From Neostapfia colusana (lineage: Eukaryota; Streptophyta; Magnoliopsida; Poales; Poaceae), in NCBI GenBank assembly GCA_030760725.1, contig JASWHV010000002.1:63295900-63359899 (forward strand): a stretch of DNA of 64,000 nucleotides, in the 5' to 3' direction. Every line of letters begins with the position of its first letter. Within the stretch, counting starts at the first letter, position 1. Of this stretch, positions 1 to 11,006 are shown piece after piece. The translations under genes and the position numbers were made by a program. The notes under the pieces were generated by a model. It was given only the letters and a program-made list of their open reading frames with translations, did not search any database and had not been told where the DNA came from.

Positions 1-1176
1 CTTACCAACTACCACGTCGGGTGCCTCTTGTGCTTCCTCCATAGTGACGTGGTTCACCCGTCCTCTCATTACATTCTGTTGCTGTGGCTGCGTGGGCTTC
101 TTCTTTGGACACTTATGGGCGTAGTGCCCCACTTCACCACAGCTGAAACATTGCACCCCAATCTTAGATGCTTGGCCCTTGTTGTCTTGGGGTTGGTTTG
201 GGGGTCCTTGTACTGCTGGTCGAGGTGGATATGCGGGGCGAGGCTGCTGCGCAAACTGACGTTGCGGCTGTGCTGGTACTGCGGGAGGCCTGTAGTTTGG
301 GTTGTACCCTCTTGGTGCTGAATAGGGTACCGCAGCACGGCTCGTCTGCCCCGTAGGTTGCTGCATCATACGTGGGCGGGTGTTGCTCCCTGAGGCTTGA
401 TGTGACCACCCAGCCTTCCTCTTATTCTCATTTTCCAGGGCCTTTAGCTTCCTTTCCACCACAAATGCTCTGTCCACCATCTTTTGAAAGCTTTCATACT
501 CATTTGAGGACATTGCACACTGCATTTCTGCGGTAAGCCCTTCCACGAAACAATCTTGTTTCTGCTCATCAGTCTCTATGTCCCGTGGGGCATAACGGGA
601 TAGTTGAGTGAATTTAGTGAGGTATTCCCTCACCGTCATGTTTCCCTGCTGCAGTCCCAAAAACTCCTTCCTCTTGTTTTTGAGTTCACCTCTTGGGATG
701 TAATGGTTGCGGAAGCTACGCTTGAACTCTTCCCAAGTGATGCTCTCAGGGTCATGATGGGCGGCCACATAGGCGGTCCACCAATCAGCAGCAGGTCCAT
801 GCAATTGATGAGAGGCAATCAGAACCCTCTCATACCCTTGGCACTGTATGATCCTCATCTTACTTTCAATAGTCTTCAGCCAATCATCTGCCTCCAGAGG
901 TTCAGCAGCACTTGCAAACTTTGGAGGTTGAGTTTCTAGAAACTCACTCAACCTTGGTTGGCGTGGTGCAGCTTGTGTAGGTGGAACTTGATGCAAGTTG
1001 GCCACCACTTGAGTCAAGTTCTGGATGAGCTGATTTTGATTCTCCAGCATTTGGTGGAGAGGATCAACTTCTTCACGGCGACCACCCCGGTCCTGGCCTT
1101 CAGAAAGATGAGGGTTGCATGCCTCATCATTGTTGTTGGCGGGGTTGGCAGCACGTCCTTTTCCTCTTCCGGCCAT
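1..1176 (-). CDS. gag polyprotein (N-terminal part) of element E, runs off the window
   Basis: About 392 codons open from ATG (1176-1174) to the edge, with no stop, so the frame probably continues into pol outside. Gag is the structural capsid/nucleocapsid protein that packages retrotransposon RNA. Visible parts: a basic start (MAGRGKGRAANPANNN), the retrotransposon gag core with the motifs LEADDWLKTIE, WWTAYVA, WEEFKRSFRNHYIP and VREYLTKFTQLSRYAP, a proline/glutamine-rich linker, then a CCHC zinc knuckle (CFSCGEVGHYAHKC, about residues 342-355, bases 110-151). The start is chosen because it begins the gag homology and is directly preceded by CAG, a possible splice acceptor. The upstream ORF ends 301 bp before it. 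Confidence 0.92.
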   Translation of the reverse strand, partial: MAGRGKGRAANPANNNDEACNPHLSEGQDRGGRREEVDPLHQMLENQNQLIQNLTQVVANLHQVPPTQAAPRQPRLSEFLETQPPKFASAAEPLEADDWLKTIESKMRIIQCQGYERVLIASHQLHGPAADWWTAYVAAHHDPESITWEEFKRSFRNHYIPRGELKNKRKEFLGLQQGNMTVREYLTKFTQLSRYAPRDIETDEQKQDCFVEGLTAEMQCAMSSNEYESFQKMVDRAFVVERKLKALENENKRKAGWSHQASGSNTRPRMMQQPTGQTSRAAVPYSAPRGYNPNYRPPAVPAQPQRQFAQQPRPAYPPRPAVQGPPNQPQDNKGQASKIGVQCFSCGEVGHYAHKCPKKKPTQPQQQNVMRGRVNHVTMEEAQEAPDVVVGK

Positions 1177-1477
1177 CTGGCAGAATCAACCAATGTTAAT
1201 TTGAAAGCATTTAGTATCATCTTACTACTTTCACTTGTTTGTACTTTGAAGTGTTGAGGCTTTGTTAAAATTTTACGAGGGTTTATATCTCACACCAAAT
1301 AAATGCACTATTATTTCCTATGGGTTCACACACCAAAGCAAAACAATCTGAAGACGAGGCTGTGGACAATTGCTCATGGCTTCCACAACTCACGTCACAC
1401 ACCAAGCATTATCACACCATTAACTACGTAACGACTCGACTAATCGACCTCTTGTTAGCTAGGGGAAAGACTCTACA

Positions 1478-2257
1478 CTACTCGTCCTCTTGAGCTGGCT
1501 CCTCGGGATCTTCCTCCTCATTTCGGCTACCTTCTGACTCTGCTTTGGGTGGGGAGGCTGCTGGAGGAGAAGTGCGACGACGCCTGATTGCTCGGCGATC
1601 CGGGGAGTCAGGAGTCCATGTATCATTCACAGTGACACACAGTTCATTCCCATATCCTCTTTCTCTCGCCTTTAAGCAAGCTCGCAGCAACGCCTCCGTT
1701 TCCTTCAGGGTGTCTCGGACATCCTGAAGTTCTTGTTGACACTCCTGCAGTCGAGTGCTGAGCATAGCAGCATCCTCCAAACACAAGTCCATATGCTCAT
1801 GGGAAGTCCCTTGCTGCACCGGTGGGTACTTGTATTCCGTGGTACCACTCTCACGTTGGAGGACATACATGTACTCAGTTTTGTCCAAGTGGCGATGATA
1901 GATGTGACTCTGGCAGGTGATGGCCTCCCAGGTGACATCTTTCTCCGCGTCAACTTGTGTTGCTCGGCAAGCTGGAGAGTGGTGAATCTTAAGCAGCTGA
2001 TTCTCGTGTATAATCCTCATCTCCGAACTCCATTCTTCCCTCTTCTCACGGATGGTCCTGGTGGAGTTATAGTGGATGATTAGCTTGCCCGTATTGCCTG
2101 CGGCTTCGAGCATACGTCGAAGACGGCGCAACAAGTCTCCTACTGCCAATCCGTAGGAAAGGTACTTCACTGGACGACTCTCCTCTCTTTCGGCAAGGGC
2201 AACTACGGGAACTCTCCCTCCTGTGGACTTACGGGCGGTGCGAATCATGCGAACCAT
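1478..2257 (-). CDS. Extra ORF upstream of gag in element E (259 aa, unknown function)
   Basis: An uninterrupted 259-codon frame between the PBS and gag. I recognise no enzyme motif. The N-terminal half is basic to mixed (starts MVRMIRTARKSTGGR). Residues about 165-205 look like a coiled coil rich in Leu/Glu/Gln (for example STRLQECQQELQDVRDTL). The tail is Arg-rich, then acidic (EEEDPEEPAQEDE). Elements A and D carry an ORF of the same layout at the same place, although I see no clear sequence match to E. From memory, an 'orf0' ahead of gag has been described in some rice gypsy elements; I could not check this. The ATG is immediately preceded by a T-rich tract ending TTTTAG, a good 3' splice-site shape, so it may be translated from a spliced mRNA. 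Confidence 0.75.
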   Translation of the reverse strand: MVRMIRTARKSTGGRVPVVALAEREESRPVKYLSYGLAVGDLLRRLRRMLEAAGNTGKLIIHYNSTRTIREKREEWSSEMRIIHENQLLKIHHSPACRATQVDAEKDVTWEAITCQSHIYHRHLDKTEYMYVLQRESGTTEYKYPPVQQGTSHEHMDLCLEDAAMLSTRLQECQQELQDVRDTLKETEALLRACLKARERGYGNELCVTVNDTWTPDSPDRRAIRRRRTSPPAASPPKAESEGSRNEEEDPEEPAQEDE

Positions 2258-2451
2258 CTAAAACAAAAGAATTTAAAATTAGGTTAGATAAGTTCTCAAA
2301 CAAAAATCCTATTTTGAATGAAAGTTGGGGTAAGATGAAGAAAATGACTCCTTTAATAACACTCTTCAACCCACACCTTGGAAAATAGTTTTTAAGAAAA
2401 TAGGGCCCTTAAATACGTCCATTTCTACCTAGGTCCACGTTCCTACGGGCA
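2258..2451 (-). other. Untranslated leader of element E between PBS and upstream ORF
   Basis: No ORF. Read on the minus strand it contains CCTAGGTAGAAA (near 2425-2436), a possible splice donor, and ends in the T-rich tract with TTTTAG abutting the ATG of the upstream ORF. Confidence 0.5.
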
Positions 2452-2469
2452 ACCTTGGCTCTGATACCA
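2452..2469 (-). promoter_or_regulatory. Primer-binding site of element E (tRNA-iMet type)
   Basis: Minus-strand TGGTATCAGAGCCAAGGT, four bases inside the LTR end; the first 14 bases are the usual complement of the 3' end of plant initiator tRNA-Met, which primes reverse transcription. Confidence 0.92.
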
Positions 2470-2569
2470 CCTCTGTCACACCCAGTTTTTCCGAAGAACA
2501 ACCGAGTGAATATCACATGTATGCCAGGATCATTTTCTCATACATGTGATGACAAATAGTGAAGCATCA

Positions 2570-2575
2570 TTTATT
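2570..2575 (-). terminator. Poly(A) signal in the LTR of element E
   Basis: AATAAA on the minus strand, about 146 bases after the stop codon of the LTR exon pair and about 95 bases before the LTR end. A, A', A'' and D have TAATAAAA at the equivalent place. Confidence 0.6.
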
Positions 2576-2720
2576 ACAAGCCAGGTGTCGAATATAAGTA
2601 AGTCTTACATAGTAAATGTCTCGATGGACAATAATAAGTTCATCACAAGTAAATAAACTAGCAGCGGAATATTATTCTTTAGGGCTCCATCACAGGCGTT
2701 GCCCGGGGGTCTTCATGAAC

Positions 2721-3833
2721 CTAAAAACCTTCTTCGGGTCCAAAGTCTTGGTTATTATACACCACCTCATTATCTTGACCTGAGCAGCAATATAAACAAA
2801 CAAATATGCAAGGTTGAGTACCAATGGTACTCAGCAAATGTGGGAAAATTATACCATGCAGGGCTAGAACAAGGAGAGATTGAACTCATGGTTAAAGCAC
2901 TACGCAATTAATACCTATCGCCTTAGCTTATTAAGCACCTACATTACTACACAAGTGAAATGGTCCCAATCTCCCACTCCATCATCATAATCTAATAACC
3001 ATAACATCATTTCCAAGGTTAAGCTCCCCGCTTGACATCCACAACTTCCAAAAACCTTCACTCCTCTAATTCATGAATAAGTCCAGGCCGCTCTTAACCG
3101 TGAGCACGGCTGTCAAGACAGTTTTGACTCTGCAGAGTTTGTACCACTGTACTCACATGTAGTGATTTCATCCCCCGTTTGTACCACTGAGGTTTCACCC
3201 CTAACAGCATACAAGAGGCTCCAACCCCGCTGCAGTGGCCCCCTCTTGAGCCTTGCGGTTCATATGGTAGTCCAGCTGACACCCACTCCCCGCACCATCC
3301 AACACACCCATACTACGCCGGGGATACACCTAATTAATTGGCCAAGCTGCCCCATCTCAGCATGTGGTTGGCACTGTAAAGCCGGGTTACATGCTCCATG
3401 AACCGGTCCTTAGGATCCAGGCAAGTACTTAAACACAAACCCAAGTCTCGTGCACCAAGCACACAACCAAAACATCCAACTTGCCTTGATCCCTACCTCT
3501 ACATAACTCACAATATCTCATTCAAGAGTATGGTAAAATAATCTGATGATCTCATATCCCAATTATCCCATTCTAAGCATGGCTAAGCATATGCATAATA
3601 ATAAATGACATGATAAAATAAATCCCAACCCAAGCTACAAGGAAACAAGGTAATGCAATTCTAGGGAAACTTCCTAGCATGGGTTTCATATTTCAATCGA
3701 CAATGCAAATAATTCTATCTACACATCCTAGCATAGGATCAAAGTGGTCAAGGACACTTGCCTCCTTCTTGCTGCTCTTGAAATGGGTAGTCCTGATCTT
3801 GGAAAGGAATAACTTGCTCTTGAACAGGTTCTA
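2721..3833 (-). other. Exon-like open segments inside the LTR of element E
   Basis: Segment one (3833-3762, 72 nt) reads EPVQEQVIPF then QDQDYPFQEQQEG and ends GGAG/GCAAGT, a consensus GC-type splice donor. Segment two (2779-2721, 59 nt) follows a TGCTGCTCAG acceptor, reads QDNEVVYNNQDF then GPEEGF and stops. Both are open in the frame joined by the splice (one base carried over). They are acidic and Gln-rich, end the first part in ..QEQQ.. and occupy the same LTR position as the pairs in families A and D, although the sequences are very divergent. I found no ATG in either segment or in the presumed first exon. Function unknown. Confidence 0.45.
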
Positions 3834-5376
3834 CTTCATACCATCACACATAGCAAAAGAAAAACAACAATCATAAGACATAGTTCACACTTCTTACTTC
3901 ATACAAACCACACATTCATATTTATGAAATTCATTCACCATTATATGTGTTGTGGTTACTTTGTGTGTTGATCTGTGGCTTGCACACACTTTTATTTATA
4001 TGTGTATGATTCCTACTTTGGTGTTCATATTTATACTTACATACTATATATATACATATGTGTGTGTTTCAGTTTTAAATAAATTCCTTATATTAAACTA
4101 CCAAGTATGTAATAAAAGTATTTTTCTTCTCCATATGTGCCTTCATAATTTCTATCAACCCTAAACTGAACTCTTTGAATTTTAAAAACTCCATTTATCA
4201 TTTACTAGTTGCTATGTTTTCAGATTTATATTCCTATGCATAATTGTGTATTTTTTTATGAAATTAGTAATACACATCATCTAAACAGTATAGGTTTTGG
4301 TCCTAAATAATTGAATAACATATTTTGACCTTGGCCTCTGATGTAAACTATTTCATAATTATTTTCCCTATTTTTCTATAGCTATTCTTTACTTAAAAAT
4401 GTGTCCCTATACTAAATAATGTGATTAATAAATGAAACAGATTCATTTCAGCCCAAAATATATTTTTATCTCACTCCAAAGTTTTCTAAGTACTGAGAAA
4501 GCTTTTAATTAATTTCGACAATTATGTTTGTCCCACTTTTTAATTTTTAAACACTAGTTACATATTCAATTTTCTAAATTAAATACTAAACAGGGCTAAA
4601 ATAATGAACTCACCCCATTACAGGGTCTATAATATTATTTTCATAATTTCCAGGGGTCTAGCTACACTTATCAGAGGTGTTTTTCCTAATTTCTATTAAG
4701 TCCAGGGGCTAAAACTGATTTTTAAATGAATTTACATGATTTTCTGGAGTTCCAGGGGCTAGATCAGAAGTTTCCGGGCCTAGCTCTTATTTCCCGAGAA
4801 CCCCAGGGGGTAGCACGTAAGATTTCCAGTCTTTATAACGCGGGGCTGACGTGGACCGTCCGATTTTAAACCGACGGCTGAGATTATAACATCGAACCGG
4901 TACGCGGGGTTTTAAAATCTACCGTGCGATTTAAAATAAACGGCGCACAAGCGGCCACGTCGCTCTGATCGAGCGCGGGCGGTGCTGCCGGCGGCGCACG
5001 GCGGCGGGAAGTGGCGATCTCGCCGGAAAGTTTCGGATCCTCGAGATATCTGCCTAGAACTGTGATCTTATGGCATAGATCGGTAGAGGGGAGGTCAGGG
5101 ATCTCACCTCGGGGGTTTTCTCGAGCTCGGGGGTCCTGGAAAGTGATCGGCGGCGAGGTCCGAGGCAAAACCACGGCGAAGCTCGTCGGCGCTGTGTTTA
5201 CACCGTAATTCTCCGAGTTTTCTGCACCTGCAAAGCTCCCCGGAGGCGGTGGATCAAGACCAGCGAGTTAGATCAGAGTTTCCGAGCTTAGATCGGCAAG
5301 AATTCACCGGTGAAGTCTCGGTGCTCACCGGAGTAAAAATCGGCGATCACGTGGGAAAAACCGATCGGGGCTGGGG

Positions 5377-5384
5377 TTTTTATA
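5377..5384 (-). promoter_or_regulatory. TATA box of the element E LTR
   Basis: TATAAAAA on the minus strand in a GC-rich context, about 400 bp from the LTR start; the following ~240 bases lack ATG and end in a good splice-donor shape, as expected of a plant 5' leader. Confidence 0.65.
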
Positions 5385-5786
5385 GCCGGGGAAGGGCGGT
5401 GGGTCAGTTGTGATCGAGTTTGATTCTTCTGGGACCGGAATTCGGGCTGAGGGACGCGGTATTCCGATCGGTTAAGATTGCGCGCGCGGGAGAGTCCGGG
5501 GTCGCGGGGTTAGGGATGACAGGTGGGTCCCACCTGTCTGTGAGGGATAGCGCGGGCGCGCGGCTGCGGGCTGGCGCGGGGAAACTGGGCCGGCTGGCGG
5601 GTTTCGGCCCACTGGCTGGTTTTTTCCCGTTTTCTCTTTTTCTTTTTCCATTTATTTTCTGTTTTGAGTCTAATTTGAATTCCAGTTTGAATTTGAATTT
5701 TTGCAAAACATGCAACACGTCCAAAAATTTTTAAATTACCCTCTGAACATGGTTTAGGGTTTTGAATCAAAATTTGGGGTGTTACA

Positions 5787-7242
5787 ACGCAACCGTATGT
5801 TGTGGTTCTACAAAGTTCTATGGAGTAATCACTCGGTAGATGAAACAACATGGTAGAGAGAAGGTGAATGTAGCCTAGAGGGGGGTGAATAGGCTTTTCG
5901 ATTCTTTGTTAGTCCCTGAAACACTTAATAGATTTATCAAATACAGGGAAATCGGACTAGTCCGGTAGAGTGCGTACTAGTCCGATGTATACTCAGAGAC
6001 AAATCGGACTAGTCTGGTACTGTGCGGACTAGTCCGTTATGCGTGTACTAGAAAGATCAAGGTTGATCAATATTTTCACTTCTAGTACCCTATGCAGCGG
6101 AAATTAATTGGGAACTTAGATGTATTACAACAGTGAAACAATGAATGACAGAGATCAACTTTAGTTTCAATGCTTCAATGTGAATTAAACAAGATTAAGT
6201 AAACCCTAGAATATGATGAACAATAAAACATAAGAGCAAGAGACAATATTTTATCCCAAGGTTCGATTCCACGAAGGAAATCTACATCCCCGTTGAGGAG
6301 TCCACGAACGACCGGGTCTTCACCAACCCTACCCTCGTCGAATCGCCACGGAGGACGATTCTCTTCCACTAATCACAAAGGGCAAATAAATCGTTCAAGG
6401 GGCCTTCTCACAAGTTGAGGGCTCCCCAAGAATTACAATGAATGAATACCACAAAGCACACTCAAAAGATGTACAATAAATGAACAAGAGTGTGCGAGAG
6501 ATCAAACCCAAGAGCTCAAGATGTGTAGAACAAGTCTCTCCTTCGATCAATTGCTAATCCTCAAAGATTTGATCCTTTTAGGGTTAGAATGTGTGGAAAG
6601 AAGTGAATTTTGGGCTCTTGGAAGGTGTGACGGCGCAGGGGGTCGAGATTTGTTGTAGTATGGCCGTACACCTCTATTTATACTAGGGTTTCCAAATGTT
6701 ACGGTTAGGGTTTGCAATGTCCAGACTAGTCCATGGTGGACTCCGGACTATTCGGTGTGCGGCGTGTGGAAAATCCTAATTGTTGTGAGATACCGGACTA
6801 GTCCGTAAGAGTGCGGACTAGTCTGTTGTCTACTCAGAGACAAATCGGACTAGTCCGGTCCATATCGGACTAGTCTGTTTTCTAGTGAGAGAAATCAGAC
6901 TAGTTCGGTTGATATCGGACTAGTCCTCACATGCTGATTTTTGTGCAGTTAGTGTGATTTTTTTCACTTGAGCTCTTGGGGTGTGATTCTCCAACACACT
7001 CCATACTAAGTAATCTAATCTTTTCAGCTCCTGAGCTCTTATTATTTTAGATCCCCATTCTCCTTTCTTTTTGTGTTTTCTTCCTAATTTCTTTAAAAAC
7101 ATGTGCTCATCTCAACGATTTAGTTAGAGTCTCATTTGTTTGTCATAAATCAACCAAAACCTACAAGGGATGCCTCGATGCACTTTTAGAAGGTTTTCTT
7201 CGCACTAACTACCGTGACTTTTTCACGTCGCACATACGATAA
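5787..7242 (+). pseudogene. C-terminal pol remnant (chromodomain) of element A', interrupted
   Basis: Bases 5787-5864 encode the end of the chromodomain (RNRMLWFYKVLWSNHSVDE), matching the intact element A around residue 1,490. A TAG replaces the Glu codon after TTW. The coding sequence is then split by the solo LTR F and resumes at 7189 (LRTNYRDFFTSHIR-like end, stop TAA 7240-7242). Everything upstream is out of view because E is inserted at 5786/5787. Confidence 0.85.
5865..7188 (-). mobile_element. F: solo LTR of a Ty1/copia element (SIRE/Maximus-like)
   Basis: 1,324 bp flanked by a perfect 5-bp duplication GAAGG (5860-5864 and 7189-7193). On the minus strand it begins TAAAAGTGCATCGAGG (expected TG mutated to TA) and ends CCCCCCTCTAGGCTACATTCA. 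I recall such termini (TGAAAGTGCATCTAGG..., ...CCCCCTCTAGG...TCA) from cereal copia elements of the SIRE/Maximus lineage; the assignment is from memory. No internal region or second LTR, so it is a recombination-derived solo LTR. Two clusters of a palindromic motif (GGACTAGTCC and variants) lie at 5945-6050 and 6720-6930. No coding capacity. Confidence 0.7.
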
Positions 7243-7298
7243 TTTTCCACCGTCATCTCTCTAAATTTCACCTTATAATCTCAGGACGAGATTCTTTT

Positions 7299-7311
7299 AA
7301 GGGGGGAGGAA
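7299..7311 (+). promoter_or_regulatory. Polypurine tract of element A'
   Basis: AAGGGGGGAGGAA immediately before the TGTAAGGG start of the 3' LTR; the plus-strand primer site. Confidence 0.85.
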
Positions 7312-10300
7312 TGTAAGGGTCTAAGTTTTTGCACACAATCAAAGTGTTCATCACACCACACCCACCTCATTTGAGGAAAACTTATAAACACATTTGAAGA
7401 GCAAGTAAACACCATCAACATGGTCATTAGAGGATAAACTCACAAAATGCAAAAGTGGTGTTTCCCACATACATCATATAGGGGCTGAGCATATTAAAAA
7501 CTCCTACACCTTGATAGGAATGCTCATGCCAAGTTTCACCCAAATCCAAAACCTTTTAAGGTATTTTTGGGTATAATTAAAAGAGGCTGGTTTGAACTTA
7601 AACTCAAAATTCAAACTCCTTCTACCCCATGAATTTAAAAGTGGGATTCATATTCACACTCAGCACCTTTTTGTGAGCTCACACACCAATTTTCACTCCA
7701 TTTGGAGTTGATATCGACATGAGCCAATTTAAGAAAATTCAAATCCAATTTGAATTTAAAACTGCATATGTGCTGTGAATATAGTCAAACACTTCACAAT
7801 TTGAATTCTACTAATTTAAAATGGGCATTTGGTGGATAATTCAAATTGCCAAGTGTATTAGGGGCATTACTGTTTAGAGCAGTAAGAAAATTGAATTTCA
7901 GAGGTTAAAACTAGGGTGGGCCCCTCTTGTCAGCCCCACAAGCGAGCAAACCGACTGAAAAACTCGGGCTCGGGTCTTGCGCGCGCTCACGCGGACGCCA
8001 CGGCGCTACTCGCCGTTGCCACCTCCTGATCAGCGAGTCCAGCTGCCAACCGACGTCCCCAGCTCGTTATCATCCGGTCACCACAAAGTCTTCTTGCCTC
8101 TGTTCCGACGCCTCCTCGTGCTGAAAACCCGAAGAGAGCCGTCGCCATCCGAAACCACCACCTCACCGTCGACCGGCCAAACCTGTCCCTTCCACCGTGA
8201 GCTGAGGCCATAAACGGCACCGCCGAACTTCGCTCGACGTGCTCGAGCCCTCAGCTGCTCGTGATTTGCTCCCCTCGAGCTTTTCCGAGCCGATTTTCCA
8301 CTGACCTGTTCATCCCGACGCGCCTCCGACTTGACACCGTCGCCCGGGCAGCTCCAAGCTTCTCCGGCGAAACCAACTGGTCTCTGAGGTTAGCATCGAG
8401 GTCTAGTAGCTTCCCCCGCACTCCCTAGCTCTCTCTTAGTGCCGGCTAGCAAGATTTTTAGGTTTTCTGAGGATAGCCAGATATAGACGAAGCCCACAAG
8501 AACTCAAAATTCATCTCGCATGGTTGATCATGCCCAAAGCTGGTCGAGCTAGAGTAACTAGGGTACCTCACGACCATCCTGACCAAAAACCAAGAAGAGA
8601 CATCAATCCAACGGGCTGAGCAATGCAAACTCGCCGGCTCCGGCTAAAATGGCTCGGGTCGCCATTGAGCTCATAGCTCCAGTCATTTTCTGCATGGTTT
8701 GAGTGCACCAACAGCTTCCATGAGCTCCAGTGGTGCTTTACGGCCGCTTCGGGCATCGAGATAGGCATGAGACGCGTTGGTCATCATCGGTGCCGCACCA
8801 CCGATCACCGCCGTTGATGCCGACCGGTTTTCCGGCGATGGCATGCTGCACAACCTTGTCCGGCCATTAGGGCTTGGTCTGAGGAGTGTGTAGCGCGAAA
8901 GAACACCGGAAATGGTTCACCGTAGCCGGAGAACGGACCGCGCTACATCCTCTGTTGGTCACGCACTCGAGCGCCGGAGGAAGGTTGAAGATGACGCTGT
9001 GCGGTGGGCCCATCTGTCAGCCGTTTAAAATTTCAGATCCATTTGAGCTCATCTGATCTACATAATGGGATGATTAATAAAACTGTTCCAGAGAAAATGG
9101 AAAATGTTCACAAACATTTTCAGAATTTCTCTGAAATTGTTTAGCTCATATCATTGGTTAGGAGTCTTCAAATTAAGTGAAACCAACTCCATCAGAATCT
9201 TCTGAAAATCTAGTTTTCATAAAGTCATAGCTTGCTCCATGAAAGTCCTCAGAACACCCTAAGAGCTCAAAGTAAGGCCAAATACACAATTTTTTTTGGA
9301 GGGCTCAAATCAGCTTTGCTGCAAATGAAACTTGGCCAAGTCTTTATTTAGGTTGTATCCAAACCACAGTAAATATTTCAGAGTTATTGGGCCTATCTAG
9401 CAATACTTATAGTCTTAACAAATTCAACTTCAAATTCAAATGCATTCAAATTGATACATACATGTATTTATCTTATGTAGTCGCTAAGGTTGAGGAGGAG
9501 CCCAAAGTGTTAGACTTCATCACTCCGGAGGAACAGCTAGCCTACAACCAACAGCAGCAAGGCAAGCTCCAGTTTGCATTCGCTTTTTTATAAATTTCAC
9601 TATTTTAAAAACTTACTTTGAGCACCCACTTCAATTATGCATCAGAGTCTTGTTTGAAAACCGAAATGCATAGCCAAGAAAACCCTGGGATGGGCTTAGG
9701 TTTTTAAACCTTGATTAGCTACTGCAATGCTAAGATAGTGTAGGATTCGGTACAAGTCAAGTAGTTGGAACTGCTCGCGAGAATAGGCTAGAGGCACACT
9801 ACACGGGTAAAGGTAGCAAATGAAACACATGGCAAGAAAAATGAGACCGAGCGGAGAGTAAGGGCAGCAGAACGTTGGGGCCTGGGTGTCATAGCTCCGC
9901 TTGTGTCAATTGAGGACCGAGCCGTGTGCGGGCCTGTTGAACAGGCTAGAACAGTACCAAAGACCTACCGGATATATGGGAACCGTGAAACCGATGTAAT
10001 ACAGGTAGCTGGGTGTTGAGGCATAGCTGGTCGTTCATAGGGTAGGTTGAGAGCTCGAGGTGTAAATCAGCTGGCGGCACTACGGACGCACACGCAGAGA
10101 CCTCTTGCTCGGGACGATTGGACTGGCTCAACATTTGGCTTAAGGGTGAGAGGTTGTTGTGTACGACATACATGATGGTTGCTGTAGGCAACATCGAGTA
10201 TGGGCGTACGTGACGGGTTATTCGGGTAACCCTGCAGGTGTAAATCGATTATAATCGCCATCCCTCGTGGTCAGTGAGTACCACTTGTTCACTATACCGT

Positions 10301-10975
10301 GACGTAGAAAGAACAGGCTAGATACATGTTAAAAGTTTGCTGATTTGAAGGATTGACCTTGATTGCTAAATGAAGTGCTATAGTTTAGAGATCATTAAAG
10401 TTGCTTTCGACCTTTGGCAAAGTACATGAGAGAAATGTGTTTCTTGTTTGATTGCGGCTCTGTCATGTGCCTTAGCGTGAGGTTCTCCATAACTTGCTGC
10501 TAAAACATGAAAGTAGGGTTCAACTATTTAGGCGAGTCCTTTGCATCTTATATTTTCATCTACCCTGTATCCAGCATGTAGAAGTTTCATGTATAGGAAA
10601 GACGGGTCAGACTTTCTGAGCCATCGGGCTCACTGCTTGTGTTTGAAGCTTTTGCAAGGTGTTACGAGGAAGGGACTCCCGAGGAGGAGACGGAACCCTG
10701 AGAGGGAAACCCCGTCGAGTGGGAGTCGTGCGCGCCGCCGTGTTAGTGTGCATGTGTGCTACTGGGGACACGTTCAGGGGCTGAACATGAACTCGGTGCG
10801 TAGTCTACGCCCGTGATTATAGACTGAACATATTTTGTTATAAAAATGTTCATAAACTCGTTTATGTAATAAAACTTTTCTTCCGCTTTGTACCTTTTAT
10901 GTGTGTTATCCGGTGCTGTGCAACGCAGCACCCCTCAGCGTGATCCTGGCTCGACGAGGCCGCGGGACCGCGTCA
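7312..10975 (+). repeat. 3' LTR of element A' (3,664 bp)
   Basis: Starts TGTAAGGGTC after the PPT and ends CGCGTCA. It is collinear with the LTR of element A: A/T-rich start, GC-rich part (about 7,920-9,010), AT-rich intron-like part, an exon-like segment (9481-9561, preceded by TTATGTAG and followed by GCAAGCTCC), the conserved block near 10,230-10,310, and TAATAAAA near 10,867. The second exon-like segment (from about 10,658) has lost the CAG acceptor (CAAG) and gains a stop after 14 codons. No independent gene. Confidence 0.88.
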
Positions 10976-10982
10976 GCTATTC

Positions 10983-11002
10983 CCAATGCGGCTCTGAAAC
11001 CA
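10983..11002 (-). promoter_or_regulatory. Primer-binding site of element B
   Basis: Minus-strand TGGTTTCAGAGCCGCATTGG, four bases inside the LTR end; one change from the TGGTATCAGAGC core. Element C has the same extension (GCCGCATTGG). Confidence 0.85.
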
Positions 11003-11006
11003 CACC

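Larger units (their letters stand above)
1..5786 (-). mobile_element. Element E: 5' half of a Ty3/gypsy LTR retrotransposon
   Basis: Read on the minus strand the order is 5' LTR (5786-2474), PBS (2469-2452), a short leader, an extra ORF (2257-1478), a 301-bp spacer and gag (1176 to the window edge); pol and the 3' LTR lie outside. The LTR starts TGTAACACCC and ends GGGTGTGACA, a near-perfect terminal inverted repeat. It is inserted in the pol end of the plus-strand element A', whose coding sequence resumes at 5787; ACGCA at 5787-5791 would be the right copy of the 5-bp target duplication, the left copy being out of view. Both reading frames seen are open, so this is a fairly recent copy. Confidence 0.9.
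2474..5786 (-). repeat. 5' LTR of element E (3,313 bp)
   Basis: Bounded by TG...CA with termini TGTAACACCC/GGGTGTGACA and followed by a PBS. On the minus strand it has a TATA box (TATAAAAA, 5384-5377), an ATG-free leader with a canonical donor shape (CCCGAG/GTGAGA at 5108/5107), AT-rich DNA, two exon-like open segments (3833-3762 and 2779-2721, described separately) and a poly(A) signal at 2575-2570. If the TATA and poly(A) signals are used, the R region is about 2.8 kb. Confidence 0.9.
5787..10975 (+). mobile_element. Element A': 3' end of a Ty3/gypsy element
   Basis: Plus-strand chromodomain end of pol, PPT and complete 3' LTR (7312-10975). The rest of the element lies left of the window, beyond element E, which is inserted in it. 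A copia solo LTR (5865-7188) also interrupts it. It is related to the intact element A (similar pol end, LTR order and LTR end). The LTR ends CGCGTCA and is followed by GCTAT (10976-10980), probable right target duplication, and then directly by the PBS of element B: A' landed in B's leader. Confidence 0.88.

Noticed and set aside
5945..6930. Regularly repeated GGACTAGTCC words considered as a CRISPR-like array
   Set aside because: The spacing is irregular, the copies are palindromic and diverged, and the context is a plant copia LTR.
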